Below, one piece after another: positions 12,151 to 24,028 of a DNA stretch of 64,000 bases. The DNA is taken from the NCBI GenBank assembly GCA_903813345.2, contig CAIIXF020000006.1, positions 30,794,024-30,858,023 on the forward strand, read 5' to 3'. The notes beneath the pieces are model-generated. The model was not told the origin of the DNA. It did not search any database and was given only the letters and a program-made list of their open reading frames with translations. This DNA comes from Owenia fusiformis (Eukaryota; Annelida; Polychaeta; Sabellida; Oweniidae). Positions within the stretch are counted from its first letter, which is position 1. Every line of letters starts with the position of its first letter. A program made the position numbers and the translations under genes.

Positions 12151-12526
12151 TTGTTTTTGTGTTTTGAGTCCCTGGTAATTTTAACGATGTTTAGGCGATC
12201 TTTAATTATGTTAAGCACCAGTCCTTTAAAATGTAACACTTGATAATAATTATATTACATGAATGAAAAAAATTGTTGATAACCATAAAAATATCATATT
12301 TTTGTGTAAGTAGGTTAATGGTAGTTTTAGAGTACGTAGGTGCATACAATGCAACTCAATTTAAATGGTCTTGCTAATTAATCATACCTCGACATGCTTA
12401 ATTGCTATAACCAACACTTGCGCTCTTCGCACTTAAACCATTCCAGATTCATTCGATAACTCTAGGAAGTTTGAAGGACTGGCGATACTTGAAAGGATAT
12501 AACAACCAGGACAAATCTGACGCAAC

Positions 12527-15500
12527 ATGATGCAAAAGGGTGCATTATTTTGCATTCTTTTTGTTGGATTGCTCACTCTAGTTGGTAAATATGTTTTCAG
12601 TAAATTATCCGTTCGTTTAAAAAAGGTGCGATAAAGTGTGTTGAGAGTAACATTTAAGTAAATACAGATTATATATATTTAGCTCACAAAATTCCAAAGC
12701 ATGCCTGTTTTCCATAAAGAACTTTGAAGAAATTCATAAAGTGGACGGAAATGGACTCAATTTGTTTTTCTGAAATAAAATTCACACATAGCTAGGCAAG
12801 GTGTGTCCGATTCCAGTCAATCCGAACAGAGTATTCACATAATGAACAGTGTGTAAAATATCAATAACACATGCAAGGTCACTAGTTAAATAGTTGTCAT
12901 GGTGATGAATGGAATTTCACATTGGATTTGATGACTTGCCAACTTGACCCTCCCTTGCAATTTTTTTTATTGAAAATGTGTTCTTTTGGTGATTTCGTTC
13001 CTTTTAGATGATTTTATAGAAAAATTGCAATGTGTGAAAAGAATTTAAGCCCACGACTCAATGCATTGTAGCTGCTTAATTCCACTTAGGCGTTGTTTCC
13101 TAAACTTTGCATTCCCGCTGCGCGGTTATGCAAAGGTTTGGAAACAACACCTTCATGGTATGATTTAGCAAACAATGCATTGAGTCTTGGGCTTAAATCC
13201 TTTAATACGGGCGAGGTAGAATGTCCATGGTCAATACAAACTTGGTAGTATCATTTGGCCCGCAAAAAACGCAATGCCTCAATCATAAAACATGTTTGAT
13301 AATTCAGAAAAAACATTGAATTATATAGATGCTGCAGACAATATTGATGACATCGCGGAATATATAAGACCTAATGAAGGATTAAGGACGACAGCATATG
13401 AGGACTCCAAAGGCTTTACGACCGTCGGTAATTATGCTGTTTGATTTCTCTATGTGATAATCAGTAATTAGTATGACAATAACAAATCATTTAATTAGCA
13501 ATACGTTATTTTCATTAAATATAGGCCTACGTTGAATTTCAGTAAAAAGTTAAGATGGATTCCCAAAGAAACGGCAATAGGTTGGCAGGTCAGGAACATA
13601 ATTGTTTGCTTGCCTTTCGTTTTCGTTTTTGGGTAAACACAATGTGGTCTTCATTTCTCCGTAGAGACATATCCGTTAAATTATTATGCAATTCTTTCGT
13701 TTAACAAATACAATCAGTATTTTTTTTTAACTTTTCGAAAACATGATATACTGTATTAGAAAAGGAATCCATGTCGAAGATTTTTTTCCCATCTGTCTGA
13801 CAAATTTGCGCCAACCATTTTTTGGTCGCCGTTTTGAACGCACTTAACGAACTAACGTCCAAGGATCGGGAAGGAATCTTAAGATATGGAATCTTTTGGA
13901 AAAATGGAATTTAAAATGATTTAAAATGTTCATAAAATAATTGTGTTTCATTTATTTATTTTCAAATTGGGATATTATGATAAAGATTCTTCAAAACTGA
14001 AAAACACTGGAAAGATAAATTAGTATTGTTTATTAAAAAAAATAATACCAGGTCACCGACTTTTTCATCAAATTTTATTTCTTTTGGAAAAAAACTCTCT
14101 TCATTTTTTCTATGTTTTCGTCTAATGTTTTGTTAATTACAAGGCAACATGCATGAAGAATCCATTACTAGACTAGACATCATTGCATACATACAAATCA
14201 CTCACTAAAAATTTAAATTTGATATCACGTTTATGTGGATTTGAGCTATTGACTAGTCTATTTGAATTTGATCAAAAATTGATGAAAATTAAAAATACTC
14301 TCAACATTTTCCAAATAAAAAGTTTATTTTGTCATATTCCTATCAGTCACTTTTTTCTAATGAAGCCTCGGTGAAAATGTACTAATCATAAAAAATTCCA
14401 AACAGGTGTTGGCTTTAACATGGAACGCGCTGGTGCAAAGGATGATTGGGAAAAGGTTCTTCCCGATGTTGATTTTGATAAAGTTAAGAACAAAGAACTA
14501 GATTTAACGGAGGAGCAGGCTTTGAAACTATTTAAGGTAGCCTTATTATAGGTTGGGTGTTACTTTGATCCGTTTGACCATCAAAGGAATTTCAAGTAAA
14601 TAAGAGCACGTCATTCTCAACTGTAGAGAGCGTATATGTTATGCAATATTTACATAATTAATGACTTTACTGTAGGCTGATTTGAAAAATATATACATCC
14701 CACGTGCAAAGGGAATATTCCCAAAGTTTGACGAATACTGCGCTGAGCTCCAATCTGCAATCGTGGACGCCCTCTATCGTGGCGACTTAGGACCAAAGAC
14801 CCAATCTCTGATCAAAGAGGAGAAGTGGAAAGAGGCTGGAAAGGAGTATATCGACCATGGTGATTACAAGAAGGCTGTTGCTGGTGAAGCTGGTTTTGCA
14901 GGAATAAAAACTAGGATGGATAAAAACAAAAAGATATTTGAAGAACAGGGTTAGTCAAATTGAAAATAAAATATTTATATGTATATTTTTATATTTTACA
15001 TAATAATATAGTTATTTTATCAATTTTAAATCATACATGTCGATCGTTAGAAAGATTGCTATATATATGAAGGAGAAGCCTATAGAGGGGATATGACTGC
15101 AAAGGACTAGGTTATTTCTGATGATTTAGCTTGTGACGCTCCGAAGGAGTGTGAGAAAGACAAAGACTGCGATTGTTGTGATGATCGTCCATACTGTTGC
15201 GAGGGTATATGTAGCGAGTGTACAAAAGATGAACACTGCACCAAGGCAAACAGGAACAAGTGCGTTAAAGGGGACGCCGGGGCTTGGGTATGCGGTGAGT
15301 CATCATATCACATTTTTTATAGATACAGGAACATAATTTCGAAAGTAGAAGTTCGAAATTTTCGAATTTCTTTTCATGTCAAACTTTTCTAAATATGCTA
15401 ATCTTCAAAAATAAACCAATGCTGATTGTCTAACCAGGTTAAAATGATGAATATATTATAGGATTTTATTAGTACTGATGCCCTTTTAGGGCAAAACGTA

Positions 15501-18500
15501 CATCCGATCCAATTGTTTACATTTGAATAAAAGCTATATTTCAATCATGTATTTTCCTCACAGGTCAAGTAAATAAAAATTCAAATATAAAGAGGCTTTG
15601 ACATGTAGTTCAATAAGGGAGCTAAGGTTGCCAAACTTTTGGAGGGGAGTGTACAACATAAAAATAACTGATATCTGTTGACTTTCCATAATTATATTAG
15701 TTCTTTGTAAATAAAATCAGACCAAAATCAGAAATATTGACTTGACCAAAACATGAAAAGTGTAAACGGGAAATGTATTTTATTCAATAATCAATCAACG
15801 CGATGATTTATTCAACGCATTCCTGACAAATATGGTTTGGACCATTAGGATTCGAACGAATTGGGCGACCAGTCTTTTTAAGTTTATGTTGTCCTGTTCA
15901 AAGTAGTTTCAAGATTTGGGATATCCTCCGAAAACAAGCCTCCGAACACAGGTCTCCAGAATTGGGACCACATTAGTGTCTGTTATGATGTCATTTAGAA
16001 AGTGATTAACTTACTTGCATCATTGATAATAAACATAGTGGTGGTGTTGTTGCATCAATAGTGAGGAACTAAAACCGTGAATTTATCGCTTCTGGATGAT
16101 GTTACATGTATATCAATGACAGTATTTTAAAATTTCGATCGTGCGCTAACTGCACGTGTATGATTGTCGAGAAACTCGTCCTAGAAATGGGTTTAAATAA
16201 AAACAAAATATCTTGCAGAAATCGATCACCGGAAGGCTGGCCATCTTGATGCAAGAACACGGTGTTGTCGCATCACGATACCCCCCCAGTGTAACATGAA
16301 ATGAAATGTCAGCTTCAGTTGCCGTAGTAGAGGAAATAGTTGCTATGTTTATATATTTCTATGTATTTTACCAGGTGACCCACATGTGTCTGTCCAGTTA
16401 AACGATGGATTAAAGACCCATTTCTGTTTTGATGTCCTGGGCAAATCTGGCGAGATATTTCAGTTTGTTCGAGACAGGAATATTGGTGAGTAAATAAAGT
16501 AAAAAGGCTCTGCCATCAATTTGCGTATTCTCTATTCTTTTCAAATTGTTTTTTTAACTTTACATTGAATAAGATCATTCCTCTATTGTGTAATATAGTC
16601 CCAAATTGACTGGTTGAGATGTTAGACCTTCGAAGGGAATCTCTCTATTATCCAACAAGGGATGTGTTTATCTTAGAACGAGGCATGACAAAATGTCACC
16701 ACCTAGTTGCTTACAATATGAGCTCAATTCTTCAATTTTAAGTCAGATTTGAATTTCTGAGAACTTGTAGATGATTTTGATAAGACCTTTTTTGACCCCC
16801 AGAAGGTCGTTGAAGGTGAAATCTCAAATCTAAAGTCAGATTTGAACTTCTGAGAACCTGTAGATGATTTTGGAAAAATGGTCAATATGAAGGAATTTGA
16901 AAAAGACCCTTTTGACCTTGAGAAGGTCAAATCTTTTTGACCTTGAGAATGTCATTGAAGGTCAAACCTATAGATTTAAACTGTTGAGAAAAAAATTGGT
17001 CAATTTGAAGCAAGTTGAAAAAGGACATTTTAACCTTTTTCTGATCTTGGAAATGTCATTAAAGGTCAAATCTTAAATATAAAGTCAGATTTGAACTTCT
17101 GAAAACTTGAAAACAATTGAAGTCAGTCTAAACAGGATTTGTTAAGATAATGGAAGTTGTAAGAATTTGTTATAGACACCAACCGCCGATCGCCAGCCAC
17201 CAACCGCCGTAAAAACGGAGACCACTATGTCACCACTTTTTGGTGGTGACATTATAAAATCAATGGTTTAGTATTCCCAGGTTTTATGTTTGATTATCCT
17301 GCTTCAGAGTACGGCGATAAGGTTTGCCTATTTTCGTATAAAATTGAATGATCATAATTCCATTTCGAGAAATAATTAATGTTAAACATAATCTTCTCAT
17401 GGGGCGCATGAGCAATTATATTGATCTATGATGTTTTTTCATTTTCATTGGTTTGACGTAAACAGAAATCAGAATTAGAATCTTCAGTCATGGTGCCAAA
17501 CAAGTGGCGAAATTGGTTGATTTGATTGCTATTCGGACCAATGAGGCTCAAATAACCGTGGATAGTAAAGGAATCACTGATGGTAAAACCAAATATAAGT
17601 GGGGATCAGAGAGTGTTGGTGAATTTGGGGACGCCAATGTGATGATTCGAAGAAACTACGCTGAGATATTTGTTGACAAAACCGTCACTGAAATTGAACA
17701 CCAAGGCGATCATTTGAAATTCAGTGTTCACCAGCATGGTGGTCTCGGACCCCACGTCCGTGGAATCTTAGGTGAGTCTGTATTGAATCTGCCAAAGGTA
17801 TACAATTCTTAAAAACTGAAGTGTAATCAAAACAGTATTGTAAAATATAAGTGTTCCATGTAACTGTATTGGAACTGCTTTAACAATTTTTTTCTCTGAA
17901 ATAAAAAGTAAGTAAAAAAACTTTGTCAAGAGTAATTTTTAAGAGTCAATGAACATTATCACAGTGATTATGCTTGTTTTAATTTAAACGGGCTTCTTAT
18001 GCCCTATATAAAGTGTCCCATGGTCATTACCGCAGTAGTTTTAGTTTCAATCGATATGCATTTTAGAATCATTGAAACGCATATGTTCTTTTTTATCATT
18101 TATTGTCGGACAATTAAAGATTATTTACTGCAAATGACCTGACAATGCGAAAGAGTAAATCTCGATGAATGCCTTGATTTTAACCATTTGTTGTCTAGTG
18201 TATCAGTTTATTGTATTAGACTACCTATTTGAGAAGGCCATTCATTATGGCTATAATCTGATATCAAATTTATTAAAAATTAAAAAATTACAAAAGCGCT
18301 GAATTAGCAATGAGTTTTCGTTGTTTATAGATCTATTCAATTTACATCTGTTCATTTAACTAAACATTAAGACGAAATGAAGTGACCAGGCATTTAAAGT
18401 CTCCATGCAATAATTTGAAAATATATTTTTATCATAAATTGTTTTTCATGAGTTTAAAAGTTATTTTAGAAATTAAAAAAAGTTGTCAGCTTTTTATTTC

Positions 18501-19071
18501 TCAAATATTCAATTTTCCACCATTTTTTAACAAGAAATAAGATGCATGCAAAGATGGATAGAACAGAGGATATAATTATATAGAAGTAAATTGAATTTTT
18601 CCAAATAAAAATAGTTCTTGTCAGCCATTTTGGATTGTCTTGGGCTACCTTCTTCCAAGGCTGTCCTATATTCTGGCCTTGCATCAACAAAAATGTGCCT
18701 TGTTGCTTCCTTGGTACTAGGGTCATTCGTTCGTGTGCTTAGTGCTAGATGGTCGCGCTTTTACTTATGCAACATATTAATGAATTTTAGATACACGGGA
18801 GTAGGGTCGTCTAATTTTGGAAGACCCGGAGCATGATTTTTTATTAAGATATATCAATTATTTTGATATTCCAGGCGACGTTGTTAATCAAGGACGATTC
18901 AAGAAGGGGGAGGACGAAAAGCATGGCCACATTGAGCTGTTTGACTCAACGTTTTCTGTGACAGAGAAAGTAAAAAATGTTGGGAAGTGTTGGTTTCTTA
19001 CAAATGGGTACAACTCACTGAAAGGAAAATTGCGCAACTACGTAAAGAAAACATTGTTCGGATCAAACTAA
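12527..19071 (+). CDS. Secreted GH24 lysozyme / Cys-rich / ITIH C-terminal-like fusion protein, eight exons
   Basis: Predicted exons: 12527-12584, 13308-13427, 14406-14536, 14676-14949, 15130-15294, 16375-16485, 17466-17771 and 18875-19071. All junctions have GT donors and AG acceptors, and the lengths sum to 1362 bases (453 residues plus TAA). Residues 1-19 (MMQKGALFCILFVGLLTLV) form a signal peptide, so the protein is probably secreted. About 36-193 is a phage-type (GH24, T4-like) lysozyme; 195-250 is a 12-cysteine module; about 250-453 resembles the ITIH heavy-chain C-terminal/VWD-like domain. Likely role: extracellular peptidoglycan hydrolysis tethered or stabilised by the C-terminal domain. 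The role is inferred from domains only. Start choice: two adjacent ATGs at 12527 and 12530 precede the hydrophobic stretch; either gives a signal peptide. Exon 2 could start at 13329 instead of 13308 (both AG sites are in frame). A related last exon lies at 7189-7391. Introns contain MITE 13041-13200, a solo TIR at 15580 and a repeat at 16684. Confidence 0.85.
13041..13200. mobile_element. Short foldback MITE in intron 1
   Basis: ATTTAAGCCCACGACTCAAT and GCATTGT at the left pair with ACAATGCATTGAGTCTTGGG and CTTAAAT at the right. A second inverted pair (GTTGTTTCCTAAACTTTGCA and ATGCAAAGGTTTGGAAACAA) lies inside, giving an almost complete hairpin of 160 bp. Confidence 0.7.
13308..14949 (+). 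CDS. Lysozyme module of the fusion gene (exons 2-4)
   Basis: The motif NEGLRTTAYEDSKGFTTVG, continuing VGFNMERAG across the exon 2/3 junction, is the GH24 signature. Counting from the first ATG, Glu43, Asp52 and Thr58 keep the exact spacing of T4 lysozyme Glu11, Asp20 and Thr26, so the catalytic set is complete. The T4 His31 position is Phe63, so the supporting His-Asp pair is not conserved. The C-terminal part has the family pattern of a GDYKKAV helix followed by GFAGIKTRMDKNKKIF, corresponding to the GLxxRR/xxE ending of GH24 enzymes. The domain is split by introns at 13428-14405 (phase 1) and 14537-14675 (phase 0), so it has long been a eukaryotic gene rather than bacterial contamination. 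GH24 lysozymes in animals are usually explained as ancient transfer from phage or bacteria. Confidence 0.85.
15130..15294 (+). CDS. 12-cysteine module of the fusion gene (exon 5)
   Basis: A single exon encodes about 55 residues with 12 cysteines, including KDCDCCDDRPYCCEGICSEC. It is bounded by phase-1 introns on both sides, so it is a classic shufflable 1-1 module. The spacing resembles small disulfide-rich extracellular modules (dickkopf/colipase or EB-like), but I cannot assign a family. It links the lysozyme and ITIH-like domains, so it could be a disulfide-stabilised spacer or a binding module. Confidence 0.75.
15580..15651. mobile_element. Solo end of the CACTCCCCTCC transposon family, in intron 5
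   Basis: Reads TAAAGAGGC, then GTAGTTCAATAAGGGAGCTA, then GGAGGGGAGTG followed by TA. This matches the right end of the element at 2127-6897. No partner left end was found in the intron, so it is a truncated copy. Confidence 0.7.
16375..19071 (+). CDS. ITIH C-terminal/VWD-like module (exons 6-8)
   Basis: Exon 6 opens with GDPHVSVQLNDG and contains THFCFDVLGKSGEIFQFVRD, the layout of the ITIH heavy-chain C-terminal domain (GDPHF, then LCFN, then a Leu-rich strand). Exon 7 ends GLGPHVRGILG, matching the conserved (H/R)GLLG turn of that domain. Exon 8 has VGKCWFLTNGYNSL followed by a basic tail, matching the CWF end of ITIH proteins. In vertebrates this domain bears the hyaluronan ester linkage site, but I do not see that motif, so covalent linkage should not be assumed. 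The module enters in phase 1 and ends with the gene's stop codon. Confidence 0.75.
16684..17254. repeat. Degenerate tandem repeat in intron 6
   Basis: Copies of TCAGATTTGAACTTCTGAGA, TGTAGATGATTTTG and GACCTTGAGAAGGTC recur several times at irregular spacing. The block begins near ATGACAAAATGTCACCACCT and ends in TGTCACCACTTTTTGGTGGT, so its outer ends are inverted TGTCACCACC words. The right end shares the AACCGCCGATCGCCAGCCAC segment with the repeat at 11866-12150. Confidence 0.6.
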
Positions 19072-19269
19072 CATTTTTAATAACATGACGATCTAGATCA
19101 AGAATACTGATGGACTATAACTTGTCAAAATCTCACAAGAATTCCCCCACTCTATTATATTTTGTGTCTTTATTATTCTATATTGTTCCATTCATTCTCA
19201 GTTAAAAGATGTCGTCGCCATTTTCACTCATTAAAACTGCTTGCTTTATTTTACGTTTCACGAGTTAGT

Positions 19270-19279
19270 AATAAAATAA
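19270..19279 (+). promoter_or_regulatory. Candidate polyadenylation signal of the fusion gene
   Basis: AATAAAATAAA lies about 200 bases after the stop codon at 19071 and is the first canonical AATAAA downstream. Cleavage position cannot be told from sequence alone. Confidence 0.45.
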
Positions 19280-19558
19280 ATCATGAACGCACAGTGTATT
19301 TCTGTCTATAAGAGGGGGATACCATGTAAGTAATTTTGATGTTTCCATTATTTCTAATTCAAAGAAATTGCTAATTTTATGGTTGCCTGAAGTTATGTAA
19401 ATGATTAATGGTACCACAATTGCCAGGATTCAAACGTAGCTTTTTCTGGATTACCAAACCATGACTCAAAATTAACTTTTAAATGTTTTTATCGGCTTAA
19501 TTAAACATTCTTAGCTGAGAATAGAAAATCATGTTTATAAATGATAAAATCATGTTTA

Positions 19559-19650
19559 CACTCCCCTCCATAAGTTTGGCAACATTAGCTCCCCCATTGA
19601 ACTACGTGTTAAAGCCTCTTTACCTTTGACTTTTAATTCACTTAACCCAG
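19559..19650. mobile_element. Solo left end of the CACTCCCCTCC transposon family
   Basis: CACTCCCCTCCATAAGTTTG, then TTAGCTCCCCCATTGAACTA, then GTGTTAAAGCCTCTTTACC, preceded by TA. The body stops within about 90 bp and no matching right end follows nearby. Confidence 0.75.
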
Positions 19651-19919
19651 AAGGATAGAGATGGAGAGGGCGTGGTTTACCACGATGTCTAAAAGTAGGA
19701 AAGAAAGAACATGCCAGAGGTGAGCGATTGCATAACCCATACAGCTACTAAAGTGACAAAATCATCGTCTCCATTTTTCAGTAAAGAGGAAACTGACCAG
19801 TTATTTACTTTATTGAGGACCAACTCTAAGCATATATAATATATATCATTTGGGTTCTGGGAGACTCCTTTATGATATTGATATGCATATATTGATATAT
19901 TCAATGAATATTATTCATA

Positions 19920-21258
19920 TTAGAACAAGAAAGGGAATAGGGCTTCACGAACCAGTCAAAACGGACTGCCCTGGCCTCTTTCTTGAGAATATTTAATTAA
20001 GAAATATAGACCGAAAAGCAGGGGTTCGAAAGCTTTTGTGTCTAGCCCCAAGGGGTGTATTCGACGATATTACCCCTGCTCTGAGGTCTATATTACGATT
20101 CGAACATGAAAACTCACCAAATTGTTTCGAATATTCATCATGGTCCGACCCATCGTTTTGACGTCACACATTACACGTATTAACTGGGTTATTGATCTCG
20201 AATATAACCCAGCTGAAGCATTGACTTTGTTTACAGTTTATAGAAGGTGTGAATACAGTCATGTTCGAATAAGTAATACACCCAACAATAGTCATCAAAA
20301 TTAAATATGCTTGATACCCATGAAGTTAGGTAAAAAAAATGTTGAATATGTAACTAGATTTGATCTTCCAAGGCAAACATATCTGGGAAGTTTGGTCAAA
20401 CTGAATTTTTTAATCAAGATTGCTTGGACAAAAACGAACAAACGGTAAACTGAATAAATCATTTCAAAACGGAGTCACAGGCTTGAACTTGTAATTCAGG
20501 AGAAGAGGGGTCATATCAAACATTGTCTAGTTTAATGCATTAACTTTACATCAGATAAATAAGTGACTGAACAATACTCAGTGAAATTTTGATGCATTTT
20601 AGAGGGAAAATAACGATCTTGAGTTCAGTTTTCAAATGTTCCATTTTTTGGACCACCCTCTATTTTTTCTATTATTTCTATTTCTATCACGCCCGGTGAT
20701 CGTACAAAAATGATGCAATAAAACTCAACAAATTTGGAAGATTTATTTTTTTCAAGAGAAAATTTACAACTGAATTGCCAAATGAATAGGCGCAGTGCAT
20801 GGCAAAATATGTTAGTGATCTCGTATTTCTTTTTAACTGATACCCTTCAAAGATATGAGATCTATTAAAAAAAAGGCGCATCATCATCATGTGAGATTTT
20901 GCAATAATTTCAATCTATTCAGAGGACCGCTATATTATACTCAAATTGTAGGAATTTTAGAGTAAATCACATGTTTTGATTTGTGCCTTAAAATTCAAAA
21001 TAGTTGTCTAGAGCAGGCATTCTCTATTACTTAGAGATTTTTTAAGTATGGTTACATGATACAACAATGGATCTCAAATATTTATTCAAGGGAAGATTAG
21101 ATCGTAAATCTTAAATTGTGTTATACAATTAATGAATATATAGTGTTCGCTGGGATTCGCCACTCCGTGGAGTTGCCATTTTCAAGTTAAACAGTCTTAG
21201 CTGAAAATGAAAAATCATGTTAATTATGTCACAAAACCTTTTTTCCTACTTGTTCTAA
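19920..21258. mobile_element. TIR element inserted in the copy-2 flank
   Basis: Starts TTAGAACAAG and ends CTTGTTCTAA, with TA on both sides (19918-19919 and 21259-21260). Sequence outside the two ends matches a continuous stretch in the copy-1 flank near 7800-7850, which acts as an approximate empty site. Inside are a small hairpin (20005-20095, AATATAGACC... against GGTCTATATT) and a partial CACGCCCGG-family copy at 20688. No transposase was seen. Confidence 0.6.
20688..20940. mobile_element. Partial copy of the CACGCCCGGTGATCG element family
   Basis: Begins CACGCCCGGTGATCG and continues with AACAAATTTGGAAGATTTAT and GAATTGCCAAATGAATAGGC, matching the left portion of the full element at 28555-29395. 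The right inverted end is missing. Confidence 0.65.
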
Positions 21259-22469
21259 TATTGTGTCGAAATTAAAAATTCTGATCCAAATAACATTATG
21301 TCAAAATGAATTTTCTGCTGTGTATTACTTTAAGCATTTGGTATTATAGGTTATTATTATCAAGACGGATCTTTCTAAATTAATTGTGTATGATTATGGA
21401 AATCACACTTCCGCCCACTTATTTTGTTTAAAAGCATTTTTCTTTTGCCATTATTTGAGTCATTTCTGGATAACTTTCATAAATAAATGTACGTGGGGTG
21501 AATCAAAAGTGAAGTATAAAATTGAATATTATATTGTTAGTATACACATTGTCTTTGAAATAGCAATTCGGAGATGAATTCCGGGGTCCTTATTAGGTGA
21601 TTTTGGTAGTATAGGTTTTAGCATTTGGAGCATGTTTTGTAAAATGGCCATAAAATAGTTGCACTTAGAAATAGACCAAAATATCACAAAACCCATGCTG
21701 GATAACTGAGATTTCTCTGTGTCACCTTTTTTGGCTCACTCTGTATCTACAAATTCTTAAGATATTTCACTTTTGAAATGTAAAAATATTTTAAGTTATG
21801 AGCTTATGAGACTTTCCACTGAAAATGTGGTGTACCCAGTATTCACACACTGGATAATTAGATTGCTTTGCTTTTACGATGCTATACAAGTACATCACAG
21901 TTTAATCCATATTCGTTGGGCACTCTGTACACTACAAACTTCAAAAATATTTCAAGCCTGATTGAGAGATTAATTCTAAAATTACAGGGTGTCGAAAAAC
22001 AAATTTGCCAGCTCTGAAATGCGATTACGTGTGGTGTGACCTCAACAAGCAAAGCGTAAAAATAATGAGAAGATGGTTTCTCACAGTTAGTAATCACTGT
22101 AAAAATTACACATAAGATACAAAATAACATTTACTCTAAAAGCAACAAATATTTTATTACATTTACTCGTATATAGTAAAGCATAATTTTGCACATTTTA
22201 TTTCATCAAAAGGTAGCATCGATATCTACAGAGGGTTTCTTGCACTAATCAATCATACTCGCCAAGTGTATCTCACATTGGCACAATAATTGAGAAGTTT
22301 CTCTCTGGACGCAGATTCTACCCGTTAAACATATCAATTTATAATGTTCTACATAAATACCTTATTAGACTTGCCATCCAAGGACAATATAATAATATAT
22401 GAAAATGTCTTGAATGAAATGTATAATCAGAATGCGGAATACAAAAACAAATGTTTTACCATTCACTAA

Positions 22470-23885
22470 CCCCCCTATCACACCAAACTCGTTCTTACCC
22501 GTTCTTGCCAGTCCTACGAAAACGTCGTAAAACGGGCTCAATCTGGCTGTGGTCGGGAAATATGTCTGAAATAATTAGCTTCTTCGTTCTTAAACAGTCT
22601 TCAATACGTCCTTCTCGTTCGCAGTTCGTTCAGGTCGCACCACGTCGGTGTGCAACGTAGTAGAACGCGTCCCTTAATCTAGAAGGTCAACATGACCTGA
22701 TTACAGAACGTTATGGTCGCCATCGAATTTTGAATCGATTCAAAATTCTAAAATCACACTCCCGTCTGAGAACGATCATAAAGTTCGTAAATAGACCTTA
22801 GAAAGTTGCAGCTACGTTCATTCCGTTCGCACACAGTTTTGAAGAACGCAGTGGCAACTTGTTTGGTGTGATAGCTATATTTTTGCTAGCTCGTTCATAA
22901 GTAGTGTTAAATACGTTCTCAATCAGTTTAAACCCGTTTGCAATTAGTTCTACCTCGTTCTCAACACGTCCTCAGACAGTTCAACTCGTTGTTAAAACGT
23001 CCCTAGTAGGATTGAAGTACGACGGTTCCGTTCGTAGTACGTCCAGCTCGTCGTTAGTACGTTGTCACTCGTTCTAATTGTAGAACGTGACGACCACGAG
23101 AACATTTTGAGCATTGTCTAAGTTCTAGAGGACCTACCCGTTCGAGTACGTTCGATGAAGTTTGTTAATAGATCCCAAACGGTTCTTAGTAGGTCCAGTC
23201 CGTTCGTACACAGTTGAAGCCCGTTTTTGAGAACGTAGTGAGAACTAGTTTGGTGTGATAGTAGGGTAACCCTACTATCACACCGTACTAAGGACGAGCT
23301 GAACGTACTACTAACGGAACCGTCGTACTTCAATCCTACTAGGGACGTTTTAGCAACGAGTTGAACTGTCTGAGGACGTGTTGAGAACGAGGTAGAACTA
23401 ATTGCAAACGGGTTTAAACTGATTAAGAACGTATTTAACACTGCTTTTGAACGAGTTAGCAAAAATATAACTATCACACCAAACAAGTTGCCACTGCGTT
23501 CTTCAAAACTGGTTTAAACTGTTTGCGAACGGAATGAACGTAGCTGCAACTTTCTAAGGTCTATTTACGAACGTTATGAACGTTCTCAGACGGGAATGTG
23601 ATTTTAGAATTTTGAATCGATTCAAAATTCGATGGCGACCATACCGTTCTGTAATCAGGTCATGTTGACCTTCTAGACTAAGGGACGCGTTCTACGACGT
23701 TGCACACCGACGTGGTGCGACCTGAACGAACTGCGAACGAGATGGACGTATTGAAGACTGTTTAAGAACGAAGAAGCTAATTATTTCAGACATATTTCCC
23801 GACCACAGCCAGACTGAGCCCGTTTTACGACGTTTTCGTAGGACTGGCAAGAACGGGTAAGAACTAGTTTGGTGTGATAGGGGGG
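22470..23885. mobile_element. Long-inverted-repeat foldback element, TAA target site
   Basis: Ends are CCCCCCTATCACACCAAACT and its inverse GTTTGGTGTGATAGGGGGG, flanked by TAA on both sides (22467-22469 and 23886-23888). Arms of about 600 bp (to about 23062 and from about 23285) are close inverted copies. A 3-bp TAA duplication fits PIF/Harbinger-type elements. TTTGGTGTGATAG recurs internally at about 22862 and 23260, so the element is compound. The whole body is crowded with CGTTC/GAACG and ACGTC/GACGT words and is clearly less AT-rich than the surroundings. Open frames inside have no known domain. Confidence 0.8.
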
Positions 23886-24028
23886 TAACATACGAGAGAT
23901 GTACAAAAAGGCACTAGTTTATTCATTTGCATAGACAATAGCATAGGTTGATTTCTGATAAAGCTTCATTCATGAATCAGTATTCACATTCCTTTTTACA
24001 TTTCAAATAATTTAAAAATATGATTATA

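Noticed and set aside
15840-15885. GGATTCGAACGAATTGGG resembling a tRNA T-arm (minus strand)
   Set aside because: The T-stem does not pair properly and no A box, anticodon arm or acceptor stem is visible.
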